Below, piece by piece: positions 34,607-43,366 of a stretch of DNA of 64,000 nt (position 1 is its first letter; every line of letters begins with the position of its first letter). The DNA is taken from assembly GCF_003859805.1 (NCBI RefSeq), contig NZ_RQZG01000001.1, positions 434,001 to 498,000 of the forward strand, in the 5' to 3' direction. A program made the translations under genes and the position numbers. This DNA comes from Arachnia propionica (GTDB lineage: Bacteria; Actinomycetota; Actinomycetes; Propionibacteriales; Propionibacteriaceae). Below the pieces are notes generated by a model that did no database searches, had not been told where the DNA came from, and was given only the letters and a program-made list of their open reading frames with translations.

Positions 34607-37183
34607 TCAGATCCTCACGACCCTGGCCGATCCGATGTGTCCGAAGCGTTCGGGCTGACAGGTGAGGATGATGACCTGGGCCCGGGAGCCGACATCGTTC
34701 AGCACGGCCGCGAGCGAACGAACGCGTTCCGGATCGGCGAAACCGAGCGCATCGTCGATCAACACCGGAGCCCCGTCCTCAGGGTCGACGAGTTCCGCAC
34801 ACGCGAGTCTGCCGATGAGCGCGAGTTGTTCCCTGGTTCCTGCGGACAGTTCGGCGAACGGCACCGTCACACCCGCCAGGGTGCGGGACACCAACTGCAG
34901 CTCAGGACTGACCCCCACCTGCAGGTCGGGCCCGAAGACGGGGCGTGCCAGTGCCTCGATCCGCTCCTTGAACGGGGCGACGTAGCGGTGCTGGGCCTCG
35001 TCGCGATGACGGTGCAGCGTCTCCCTCAGTCGCCTGGCCGCCTGAGCAGCCCGGTGCCGGGCCTCCTGCCGGGTGGAGAGGGTCTCGAGCTCCCCGGTGG
35101 CCCGGTTGAGCGCGTCGTACGGGCCGGAGGCCATCCGGTCGGCGAGCAGGGTCTCGATCCGCAACCGTTCGGCCTCCAGCTCCGTTTCCTCCCTCGCCAA
35201 CCGTTCGATGAGCGCCTCAGCATTGATGACGCGGATCCTGGCCCCATCGGCATCGGATGCCGCGAGCTCCTGCTCCGCATCCTCGAGCCTCGCCTCCAGC
35301 CCCGCGACACGATCCCCTTCGGCGAGGACCTCGGCCTCCAGCTGCTCATCGCTGCGACGACCTCGCACTGCCTCCAGCCGGAGCTCCTCGTCGCGTGCCC
35401 TGCGCGTGAGCGCCTCCAGGTTCGCCTCGGCCCTGATGACCGTCTCCCGTAGCCCGAGCAGACGCGCCTGACCCTCCTGGTGTGCCGTCTCCGCAGCCCT
35501 CAGCCGCACCTCGACCGCCTCCGTCTCCTCGCGCAACCCGGGAAGCGCGGCGGCCTCGTCCTCATCACTGGCCGCGGCCAGGTCGGCGTGCCGTCGCAGC
35601 GTCTCTGCCCGGGCCTCGAGTCCGGCCCGGCTGTCCTCGCCGAGCAGTGCCCTCATCTCGGCCACCGCCGCTTCCTTGTCGCCGCTGGCCCGTACGAACT
35701 CCGTCGCCCTGGCCCTGGCCTCCTCGATGGAGGAGACCCCCAGTGTGGTGAGCAGTCCGGCGCGTTCCTCCCGCGCGGCACGAAACTCCCGGTCGAGATC
35801 GGCCGCATCGGTGTCAGGAGCGATCTCCAGGCGCAGCTGACCGGGAACCTCGATGGTCACGCGACGGCTGATCGGGGTGGGTTCCCCCTCGCCCATCGGC
35901 GCCGGATCACCGTCCACCACCACGTTCCCGGTCACCTCGAGGCGGTAGGACGCGGCGGTGCTCGCCAGGCGCCCCCGGGCCACCCGGCAGGCCACCTCGA
36001 CCTCCTCGAGGCGCTCCAGCGCGGTGACGTCGAGACGTTTCTCCTCGCACGCCCGGGTCGCCTCGACCATCCTCTCCTCGGCCCGTTGCAACCGTTCCAG
36101 CCGCGATGTGAGCACGGACAGCTCCGTCACGGCCCGACGGCGTCGCTCCGCGTCCTCCGCGCGTGCGATCCGGGCACGCAGGTCCTCGGCCTCCCGCTCC
36201 GCCTCCTCGAGTTCCGCCTGCTGTTCCTGCACCCGGGCAGCGGTCCCATCGCGTGTGATCCGGCTCGCCTCGACCTCCTGACCTGCCACCTCGACGGCCT
36301 CGTGCGCCGCGAGCACCGCCCTGACGACCTCCTGGCGGTCCGAGCGTTCCCGTTCGGTTCGTCGCAGCGACTCCTGTGCCGATGCGACGTGCTCCCGCGC
36401 CACCGTGACCCGGTCACGGACCTCGGCCACACGCTGGTCCGCCTCACGCTGGACGGCCAGGTCCGTCTCGGCCTCCCGGAGTCGTCGCTGGATCTCCTGA
36501 TGCTCCGCAACCACCCGCTCATGTCGTGCGGTCAGGTCGTCAATCTCGGCGCTGAGGGCAGCGGCCTGCTCGACCCCTGCCCTGAGTTCCTCCAGTTCCT
36601 GCTCGGCCTTCAGGTAGTCGCCGGTCGGCCTTCCCGTGGCGGTGAAGTACCGCTGGTACTCCTGCTGGACGGCCTCCAGCAGGGCGTCGTTCTCGGTCAC
36701 CGGCAGGCTGGTCTCGTCGAGGGCCCGTCGCAGTGCTGGAAGGTTGACCAGCTGCGCCTGCGTCAGCGCCCCTCCCTGCGACACCTCCAGTGCCTCCAAC
36801 AGCTGGTCGTCGGCATGTTCCGCCAGCAGCTCGAGGAATCTGCTGTGCGCCGCCTCCCCGGTCAACGACTCCGCCCGGGGTCCACTGACCTCGAGGGTGG
36901 TGTGATGGCTGCGCAACCACTGCTTGGCATAGACGAGACGGTACGGGCCGACGCTGAGCTCGGCCTCGACCCGGGGACCCTCGTCCCGGTCGACGGGTTT
37001 GACGGAGCGGATGGCGGAATGGCTGGAGGAGGACTTGTACTGACGCAGCAGCCTCAGTCCTTCCATGAGCGAGGACTTCCCCGCCTCGTTCGCTCCCTGG
37101 ATGATGGTGACCCCCTCGTCGAAGGTCACCGTCTGCTCCAGGACGCCCCTGAAGTTGCGCAGTGTGATCCGGTGCAGTCTCAT
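34607..37183 (-). CDS. SbcC/YhaN-like SMC ATPase
   Basis: This 858-residue AAA ATPase has Walker A GANEAGKSS at residues about 31-39, a long charged coiled coil from about 170 to 700, the ABC signature ELSAGTREQL and Walker B PVLIDDALGFAD near the C-terminus. It resembles YhaN/SbcC nucleases' ATPase subunits, shorter than SbcC and without a visible CxxC zinc hook. It overlaps the phosphoesterase gene upstream (ATGA), so the two form an Mre11-Rad50-type complex acting on DNA ends. Confidence 0.86.
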   Translation of the reverse strand: MRLHRITLRNFRGVLEQTVTFDEGVTIIQGANEAGKSSLMEGLRLLRQYKSSSSHSAIRSVKPVDRDEGPRVEAELSVGPYRLVYAKQWLRSHHTTLEVSGPRAESLTGEAAHSRFLELLAEHADDQLLEALEVSQGGALTQAQLVNLPALRRALDETSLPVTENDALLEAVQQEYQRYFTATGRPTGDYLKAEQELEELRAGVEQAAALSAEIDDLTARHERVVAEHQEIQRRLREAETDLAVQREADQRVAEVRDRVTVAREHVASAQESLRRTERERSDRQEVVRAVLAAHEAVEVAGQEVEASRITRDGTAARVQEQQAELEEAEREAEDLRARIARAEDAERRRRAVTELSVLTSRLERLQRAEERMVEATRACEEKRLDVTALERLEEVEVACRVARGRLASTAASYRLEVTGNVVVDGDPAPMGEGEPTPISRRVTIEVPGQLRLEIAPDTDAADLDREFRAAREERAGLLTTLGVSSIEEARARATEFVRASGDKEAAVAEMRALLGEDSRAGLEARAETLRRHADLAAASDEDEAAALPGLREETEAVEVRLRAAETAHQEGQARLLGLRETVIRAEANLEALTRRARDEELRLEAVRGRRSDEQLEAEVLAEGDRVAGLEARLEDAEQELAASDADGARIRVINAEALIERLAREETELEAERLRIETLLADRMASGPYDALNRATGELETLSTRQEARHRAAQAARRLRETLHRHRDEAQHRYVAPFKERIEALARPVFGPDLQVGVSPELQLVSRTLAGVTVPFAELSAGTREQLALIGRLACAELVDPEDGAPVLIDDALGFADPERVRSLAAVLNDVGSRAQVIILTCQPERFGHIGSARVVRI

Positions 37184-38289
37184 CGCACACTCCTGGTCAG
37201 GCGGTGGAGCAGCCCCAGGGCATCACGTGCCACCTCGTCGGAACCGGACTGCTGCACCAGTTCCGCCACCGCGGCCGCGGCGAATCCGGACAGGTCAAGA
37301 TCGGCGAAGTCATGGTCGTCGGGCAGGACGGCCAACGCCTGGTGCCGTTCCCACGCCCCGAGCCGGGCGAACAAGGCCCCCAGGTCGTCAAGTCCGTCGT
37401 GCAGACGCGCGGCATCGGCAACCGACAGGGTCCCCCGCAACACCAGCCAGACCGCGGTGCGGTCCTTCCCGGGCAGTGCCCGCAACCGGTCCAGCAGCGT
37501 CTCGACGTCACCGCCCGAGGTGAGCTCCTGCTCCAGCACGCGGAAGCTCCAGGTCCCCACGTGACAGGGTTCGACGTCCCCCTTCACCGGATCGACGAGC
37601 AGGACGTTCCCCGGGTCGGTCTCGAGACGGTCGGTCACCTCCGGGGTCCCCGGGTACCACATCCGGGGCATCACCTGCGTCGTGGAGTGACGATCCCCGA
37701 CCACGGCGAAGTGGATCCTGCCATCCGCCAGCGCCGCCGAGACCGCGCCCTCGTCGATGACACTGGCCGACGTGCGATCCGGGTTGAGGCTGCTCACGGC
37801 ACCGTGGCAGACCAGCACCCGGTGCACACCCTGCGGCGCAACGGGAAGACCGGTCAATGTCTCGGCCACCCGGTCACTGGTCGGCCGTTTGGTGACCCAG
37901 GGAACCGGAACGACCTCCACCCCCGGCACGATCTCCAGGCAGGCCGTCGACCTGGCCACGACGACGTGGTCTGGGCACCCCTTGATGAAGGTCGGGTCGG
38001 TGTAGATGGAGGAGGCATCCAGGGGATCGTGGTTGCCGGGGACCAGCAACACGGGAACAGGGATCGCGCGGAGGGCCTCGAAGGCGCGGAGCAGCACCGA
38101 GCGGTGCAACTGGTTGGACTCGAAGACGTCGCCACCCACGACGACGAAGGCCGCCTGTTCGTCGCGCGTCACCTCGCCGATCCGGGCGACGGCATCGAGT
38201 CGTGCCTGTTGGTAACGAGTCCGGGCGGCGTCGTCGAGAAATCGGGCCGCCATGCCCAGCTGCCAGTCCGCCGTGGCGATGAACCTCAT
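37180..38289 (-). CDS. SbcD/YhaO-like metallophosphoesterase (DNA exonuclease)
   Basis: The 369-residue product has calcineurin-like nuclease motifs in order: TADWQLG, GGDVFESN, GNHDPLD, VCHGAVS and VGDRHS. The usual first motif is DxH; here it reads ADWQLG, with Asp kept and Trp-Gln in place of x-His, as in YhaO-type proteins. It is the nuclease partner of the SMC-like ATPase. ATG 38289 has GGAAAGG upstream; the frame continues open to 38709 but that part lies over the divergent ArsR gene. Confidence 0.85.
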   Translation of the reverse strand: MRFIATADWQLGMAARFLDDAARTRYQQARLDAVARIGEVTRDEQAAFVVVGGDVFESNQLHRSVLLRAFEALRAIPVPVLLVPGNHDPLDASSIYTDPTFIKGCPDHVVVARSTACLEIVPGVEVVPVPWVTKRPTSDRVAETLTGLPVAPQGVHRVLVCHGAVSSLNPDRTSASVIDEGAVSAALADGRIHFAVVGDRHSTTQVMPRMWYPGTPEVTDRLETDPGNVLLVDPVKGDVEPCHVGTWSFRVLEQELTSGGDVETLLDRLRALPGKDRTAVWLVLRGTLSVADAARLHDGLDDLGALFARLGAWERHQALAVLPDDHDFADLDLSGFAAAAVAELVQQSGSDEVARDALGLLHRLTRSVR

Positions 38290-38373
38290 GGGCCGCCCTT
38301 TCCTTCGCGTCACCACAGGTATATCAGGCATCACCCCCTTGCCCTCGGGAACCACACATGTCATCATTTGCGC

Positions 38374-38721
38374 ATGAATGCAGATAAGGTGAGCCTCGGT
38401 GGTGTCGACGCGGAGTACATCGACCTGGCGGTGGAGGTCTTCTCCATGCTGGCCGAGCCGACCCGGATCCGCATCGTGCTGGCGCTCCAGGACGCCGAGC
38501 TGTCGGTGGGCCAGCTCGCCGAGATCGTCGGCAAGGCCCCGGCCGCGGTGTCCCAGCATCTGGCGAAGCTGCGTCTGGCCCGCATCGTCACGAGCCGCCA
38601 GGACGGCCAGCGGGTCTTCTACGGCCTCGCCAACGAGCACGCCATCCAGCTGGTGACCAACTCGCTCCAGCAGGCTGAACACGCCCTCGACGAGGTGCCC
38701 GCCCATCATCGGACCCGGTGA
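38374..38721 (+). CDS. ArsR-family metal-sensing regulator (NmtR/KmtR-like)
   Basis: This 115-residue winged helix-turn-helix repressor (EPTRIRIVLALQDAELSVGQLAEIVG; SPAAVSQHLAKLRLAR-type recognition helix). The C-terminal helix has NEHAIQLV followed 14 residues later by AEH. This mirrors the Asp/His nickel-cobalt ligand spacing of NmtR, though one His position is Gln here. No cysteines are present, which excludes a cadmium/arsenic Cys site. It is followed at once by an MFS gene (TGATG), the likely regulated efflux partner. Confidence 0.85.
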   Translation: MNADKVSLGGVDAEYIDLAVEVFSMLAEPTRIRIVLALQDAELSVGQLAEIVGKAPAAVSQHLAKLRLARIVTSRQDGQRVFYGLANEHAIQLVTNSLQQAEHALDEVPAHHRTR

Positions 38722-39968
38722 TGCGGCACGCGCTGGCCAACCGCACCTACGCCCGACTGTTCGCGGCCCAGGTGGTGGCGCTGCTCGGCACCGGACTCCT
38801 CACCGTCGCCCTCGGCCTGCTGGCCTTCGAGTTGGCAGGTCAGGATGCCGGAGAGGTTCTCGCGACGGCACTGAGCATCCGCATCCTGGCCTATGTCACG
38901 ATCTCCCCCGTGATGACCGCCGTGGCCTCACGGCTGCCACGGACGACCGTGCTGGTGACCGCCGACGTGGTACGGGCCCTGATGGCCCTGGCCCTGCCGT
39001 TGGTCAACTCAACCTGGCAGATCTACGTGCTGGTGTTCCTGCTGCAGGCCGCCTCCGCCACCTTCACCCCCGCCTTCCAGGCCACCATCCCGCAGGTGCT
39101 GCCGGACGAGGAGGACTACACCGTCGCCCTGAGCCTGTCCCGGCTGGCCTACGACCTCGAGTCCCTGCTCTCACCCGTCGTGGCAGCCCTGCTGCTCGCG
39201 GTGATGAGTTTCCACCAGTTGTTCATCGGCACGGCGGCAGGATTCCTCGGCTCGATCGTGCTGGTCCTCCTGGCCCGACCACCAGCACCTGAGTCGCAGC
39301 CGGCCACCCCTTTCCTGGAACGTCTGACCCGAGGGGTCAGGATCTTCATCCGCTCGAGCGAGCTGCGAGGGCTGCTCGCCTTCAACCTGGTGGTGGCCTG
39401 CGGCATCGCGATGGTGCTGGTCAACACCGTCGTGCTGGTGGCGGGTGTCCTGCGGGCCGACGAGAGTCGGGTGGCATGGCTGTTGGCGGCCAACGGTGCA
39501 GGATCGATGCTCACGGCACTGGCACTGCCCCGGGTGCTGACCCGACTGAGCGATCTGGAGGTGATGATCTTCGGTGCGGTGCTGTCGGCAGGTGGCCTGG
39601 GACTCGTCGCACTGGCCATCGACACCCCGGCGGGTCGGGCACAGTGGATCTGGCTCACCGTCACCTGGGCACTGCTCGGGATGGCCACCTCGATGGTGAG
39701 CACTCCCTCGGCGCGGGTGATCCGACGTGCCGCCGCCCCCTCTGATCATCCCGCTCTCTTCGCCGCCCAGTTCTCCCTCAGCCACGCGTGCTACCTCCTC
39801 ACCTATCCCGCTGCGGGATGGCTGGGGACCGCCATCGGGCTTCCCCTGACGGCGGTGCTGCTGAGTGCGCTGGCCACCGTCGCCCTGGTGGTCAGCGCCC
39901 CGCTCATGGGACGCATCCATCGAGCCGACCGGGTGGTGGACCGGGAAGAGGACAGCAGGAAGCCCTAG
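38721..39968 (+). CDS. MFS transporter
   Basis: This 415-residue protein has twelve predicted helices and resembles the MFS-3/enterobactin-exporter-like group (LFAAQVVALLGTGLLTVALG; ATFTPAFQATIPQVLPDE). ATG 38721 shares a base with the ArsR stop; GTG 38718 is an alternative. Linkage to a nickel/cobalt-type ArsR suggests metal or metallophore efflux. This is inference only, because no metal-binding motif is visible. Confidence 0.85.
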   Translation: MRHALANRTYARLFAAQVVALLGTGLLTVALGLLAFELAGQDAGEVLATALSIRILAYVTISPVMTAVASRLPRTTVLVTADVVRALMALALPLVNSTWQIYVLVFLLQAASATFTPAFQATIPQVLPDEEDYTVALSLSRLAYDLESLLSPVVAALLLAVMSFHQLFIGTAAGFLGSIVLVLLARPPAPESQPATPFLERLTRGVRIFIRSSELRGLLAFNLVVACGIAMVLVNTVVLVAGVLRADESRVAWLLAANGAGSMLTALALPRVLTRLSDLEVMIFGAVLSAGGLGLVALAIDTPAGRAQWIWLTVTWALLGMATSMVSTPSARVIRRAAAPSDHPALFAAQFSLSHACYLLTYPAAGWLGTAIGLPLTAVLLSALATVALVVSAPLMGRIHRADRVVDREEDSRKP

Positions 39969-39999
39969 GCTTGTCCTTGGACCCACGAAGGAGGCGGGC

Positions 40000-41532
40000 A
40001 TGAAGGCCGTGGCAGAGCCGCTGTCGGTGACGGAGCTGTTCCGGGTCGGGATCGGCCCCTCGTCCTCACACACCGTCGGCCCGATGCGCGCGGCGAGACA
40101 CTTCGCCCATCGCCTGGCGGAGTTGGCCCCTGTCGCGGAGCGGACGCGGATCAAGATCTCACTGCTCGGTTCCCTCGGGGCGACCGGGCGGGGACACGCC
40201 ACGGACAGGGCGGTGCTGCTCGGGCTGAGTGGCCATGAACCACACAGCGTGGAGATCGACGTGGTGGAGTCGATCATGGCCGAGATCACGGCCACGGGGC
40301 GCATCGCCGTGCCCGCGGTGGGGGATGTGCCGTTCCATCTGGACTCCGATCTGGTGTTCGAGCCCTGGACCCGGATGGATCACCACACCAATGCCCTGGT
40401 CCTCACGGCCACCGGCGATGTCACGCTCCGGGCCACCTACTACTCGATCGGAGGTGGCTTCGTCGAGGTCCAGCACGACGACACACAGGACATCGTGCCC
40501 CTGGATGCGGGATGGAGCCCCCACGCATCCCCCCCACACCCGTACGGTACGGCCGATGACCTGGTCCGGCTCTGCGAGGCCATCGGCTGTGGAGTGGCGG
40601 ACCTGGTGCGCACCAATGAGGTCAGCCGCCACGGAACGGACGGTCTGGAGGAGCATCTGGACCTGGTGGCCAACACGATGCTGGACTGTGTCGATGCCGG
40701 TCTCCTCGCCGAGGGAATCCTTCCGGGCGGGTTGCGGGTGCGTCGCCGCGCCAAGGCCTTGGCCGAGCGACTGGGACAGCGCGCCCACCTCGCCCCCTCG
40801 GACGACGGCGAGGCCAAGCACTGGGCTGCCACCGCGGTGGACCCGATGCGCGCGATGGACTGGGTCAACCTCTACTCACTGGCGGTCAACGAGGAGAACG
40901 CCGCTGGACACCGGGTCGTGACCGCCCCCACCAACGGTGCAGCCGGGGTGATCCCGGGGGTGCTCGGATTCCTCATCGCCTACTGTCCCGAGGCCGGGGC
41001 CTCCTTCGGCTCCTTCACCCCGGTGAACGAGCAGGGACTCACCCCCTTCCGTCTCGATCCCGCCGACCGGGACCCGGTGGCGGTGCAGCGGCGACGGGCG
41101 GTGCACGACTTCCTGCTGGCGGCCGCCGCCGTCGGTTCACTCATCAAGACCAATGCCTCCATCGCCGGGGCGGAGGTCGGGTGCCAGGGTGAGGTGGGTT
41201 CGGCCGCGGCGATGGCGGCTGCCGGCCTGGCCGAGGCCTTCGGCGGCACTGCCCGTCAGGTGGAGAACGCTGCCGAGATCGCGATGGAGCACTCCCTCGG
41301 TCTGACCTGTGACCCGGTGGGAGGTCTGGTCCAGGTGCCGTGCATCGAGCGCAACGCCATGGCCGCCGTCAAGGCGATCAACGCCGCACGCATGGCGATG
41401 TGGGGCGACGGCGACCACCGGGTCAGCCTCGATGTCGCCATCGAGACGATGCGCCAGACCGGCATGGACATGCTCTCCAAGTACAAGGAGACCTCATCGG
41501 GCGGTCTGGCGGTCAACGTCGTCGAGTGCTGA
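40000..41532 (+). CDS. sdaA: L-serine ammonia-lyase (single-chain, iron-sulfur)
   Basis: The enzyme deaminates L-serine to pyruvate with a 4Fe-4S cluster. The 510-residue chain fuses beta and alpha domains ([20 protein letters not shown] at the N-terminus). Cluster cysteines sit in [11 protein letters not shown] and [17 protein letters not shown]. The last residue is Cys (NVVEC), matching the tail cysteine that caps the cluster in the Legionella enzyme. It is longer than the usual 455-460 residues, partly through about 30 extra residues after [17 protein letters not shown] lies 7 nt before ATG 40000; TAGGCT (39965-39970) may be its -10. Confidence 0.95.
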   Translation: MKAVAEPLSVTELFRVGIGPSSSHTVGPMRAARHFAHRLAELAPVAERTRIKISLLGSLGATGRGHATDRAVLLGLSGHEPHSVEIDVVESIMAEITATGRIAVPAVGDVPFHLDSDLVFEPWTRMDHHTNALVLTATGDVTLRATYYSIGGGFVEVQHDDTQDIVPLDAGWSPHASPPHPYGTADDLVRLCEAIGCGVADLVRTNEVSRHGTDGLEEHLDLVANTMLDCVDAGLLAEGILPGGLRVRRRAKALAERLGQRAHLAPSDDGEAKHWAATAVDPMRAMDWVNLYSLAVNEENAAGHRVVTAPTNGAAGVIPGVLGFLIAYCPEAGASFGSFTPVNEQGLTPFRLDPADRDPVAVQRRRAVHDFLLAAAAVGSLIKTNASIAGAEVGCQGEVGSAAAMAAAGLAEAFGGTARQVENAAEIAMEHSLGLTCDPVGGLVQVPCIERNAMAAVKAINAARMAMWGDGDHRVSLDVAIETMRQTGMDMLSKYKETSSGGLAVNVVEC

Positions 41533-41545
41533 GCCTGACCCGAGG

Positions 41546-42196
41546 TCAGCCCTGCCAGGGCTGCTGGCCCGGGTGCTGCGGGGGGTGCTGCCCGTGCTGC
41601 GGGGAACCGTACTGCTGGGGCGGCTGCCCGACGTAGGGCTGCTGGGCGGGCATGTGGCCCTGCGGACCTGCGGGGAACGGCTGTCCCGGCAGGGCCGGGC
41701 CTCGCTTCGCCTTCAGGATCAGGACCAGCTGCACGACCGCACCCGCCAGGAAGACCAGGGTCCCGATGAGCAGGAGGATGACTCCCCATCCGGGACTGAT
41801 GCTGGCCCCGTACTTGTTGGCATCCCCGATGACCTTGGCACCGTTGATGAGATTGATGAGCAGGATCAGCAGGATCAGGACACCGGCGACCAGGACGACG
41901 ATCGGCGGCCAGATCTGGTTCTTGAGTGCCGGCAGGAAGGCACCGAGAGCCAGGAGGGCGACAGCGACGATGGCGAGGACGAGGGTGAGCCTCCCATCAC
42001 CATCTTGATCCAGTCCACTGACCTCCAGGGTCTGGCCCAGGAAACTGGCCGACACCCAGGTGCCGCAGGATCCGATGATGGCCAACAGTGCACCCCCAAG
42101 CCCGATGAACGCCCCGACCGGGGCTGCTGGGGTGGGGCCGCCAGGGGGCTGGGGTGGGCCGCCATAGGGCATCTGGTACTGGGGCTGGGTGGACAT
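41546..42196 (-). CDS. Hypothetical four-helix membrane protein with Pro/Gln-rich tails
   Basis: The 216-residue protein has a proline/glycine-rich N-terminus, four hydrophobic helices (about residues 27-48, 67-90, 95-118, 135-160) and a long C-terminal tail of PQ/QP repeats ([20 protein letters not shown]). No family is recognised; low-complexity tails of this type are common in actinobacterial membrane proteins. ATG 42196 is preferred over an upstream start. It lies 72 bp downstream of the thioredoxin-fold gene. Confidence 0.75.
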   Translation of the reverse strand: MSTQPQYQMPYGGPPQPPGGPTPAAPVGAFIGLGGALLAIIGSCGTWVSASFLGQTLEVSGLDQDGDGRLTLVLAIVAVALLALGAFLPALKNQIWPPIVVLVAGVLILLILLINLINGAKVIGDANKYGASISPGWGVILLLIGTLVFLAGAVVQLVLILKAKRGPALPGQPFPAGPQGHMPAQQPYVGQPPQQYGSPQHGQHPPQHPGQQPWQG

Positions 42197-42268
42197 GGTG
42201 TCCCTTCCGCTCGGGGATGTGTCAGCGCCCATCTTGGTCCAGATCCGCGCCGACCGCCAGCCCTCGCT

Positions 42269-43354
42269 TCATCCCCCGAAGGTCAGGGCATGGGCGGTGA
42301 CCCCTGCGCTGAACCGCAGTTCGACGAGGGTACCGGTGGTGAAACGGGGCAGTTCCACCAAGCGGTGCAGCCTGCTCACCTCGACCTGTGCCACGCCGTC
42401 GGTCACATCCTGCCCGGGGAAATCGGCTCCCCCGTTCACCCGGACCTCGACGGTGCTGCCGGGTGGCCCGCCCGCGACGAGGAACAGTTTCGCGCCGTCG
42501 AATCGGATGCCGAGGCCCGCCCCGTCACTCAGTGCCGTGATGGAGTCCTCACCGATCTGCCACTCACCGTCGAGGTGCCACTGGTTGCTGGCCAACTCAC
42601 CCGCCGGGGTGTAGTCGAACAACTGCGGATCCAGATCAGGGGTGCCGTTGTAGCCGAAGGTGCGTGCGAGCCCCAGGTGGATCTCCGGGGTCTGTCCTGC
42701 CGTGGCCTGCCCGTCGGGAACAGCGGAGGTCGTCGGTCCCTCGGCCTGCAGCAGTTCCCGGATCCGTTGCTCGGTCTCCTCGTATGCCCCCTCCCCGTGG
42801 TGGTTGAACACGATCCTGCCCTCCCTGTCGATGAGGTACCTCGAGGGCCAGTACGAGTTCTCGTAGGCCCGCCAGGTCACGAAGTCGTTGTCAAGGGCCA
42901 CCGGATACCTGATCCCGGCCTCCTCGACGGCCCGTTCCACGTTGGCCGGGAGTCGCTCGAAGGCGAACTCCGGGGCGTGCACCCCGATGATCTCCAGCCC
43001 CTGGTCGTGGTAGCTCTCGTACCAGGCGTTGAGGTGGGGCTGGGTGCGCACGCAGTTGATGCAGGAGTAGGTCCAGAAGTCGACGAGCACCACCTTCCCC
43101 CTCAGTTCTGCCAGGCTCAACGGATCGGTGTTGATCCAGGCCTCGATCCCGGAGAGTTCCGGTGCCTCACGTGTGGCCGCCGTCCCGCCTGCGGTGGGGG
43201 TCACCGCCTGAGGGGACGAGAGGGTCTCCGGCGCTCGGGTGACGGGTGGCCTCGCCAGGTCGAGGATCGCCAGGGTCGCGATGAGGGCGACCACCACGGT
43301 GAGCGCCCCGATGAGGCGGGGGTGTCGCCACCTCTTCGGGGGTGAGGACGTCAT
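42269..43354 (-). CDS. Membrane-anchored thioredoxin-fold protein (DipZ C-terminal type)
   Basis: The 361-residue product has one N-terminal helix (about 14-34), a Ser/Thr/Pro linker, a redoxin domain with CINC (Cys98, Cys101) and a C-terminal beta-sandwich (about 225-361). This matches the extracytoplasmic half of mycobacterial DipZ but lacks the CcdA-like membrane reductase. The CxxC active site suggests disulfide exchange outside the membrane. It follows the RclA-like gene by 12 bp, so the two are one operon. Confidence 0.88.
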   Translation of the reverse strand: MTSSPPKRWRHPRLIGALTVVVALIATLAILDLARPPVTRAPETLSSPQAVTPTAGGTAATREAPELSGIEAWINTDPLSLAELRGKVVLVDFWTYSCINCVRTQPHLNAWYESYHDQGLEIIGVHAPEFAFERLPANVERAVEEAGIRYPVALDNDFVTWRAYENSYWPSRYLIDREGRIVFNHHGEGAYEETEQRIRELLQAEGPTTSAVPDGQATAGQTPEIHLGLARTFGYNGTPDLDPQLFDYTPAGELASNQWHLDGEWQIGEDSITALSDGAGLGIRFDGAKLFLVAGGPPGSTVEVRVNGGADFPGQDVTDGVAQVEVSRLHRLVELPRFTTGTLVELRFSAGVTAHALTFGG

Positions 43355-43366
43355 GGTGTGTCCTCC

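Noticed and set aside
35480-37564. Long plus-strand open frame (about 690 codons) antisense to the SMC-like ATPase
   Set aside because: It has arginine/glycine/leucine-rich composition without motifs, lies exactly over a well-supported gene, and is explained by high GC at third positions.
37204-38373. Upstream in-frame extension of the ArsR gene over the phosphoesterase
   Set aside because: The extension has no domain, and the ArsR fold and promoter space both support ATG 38374.
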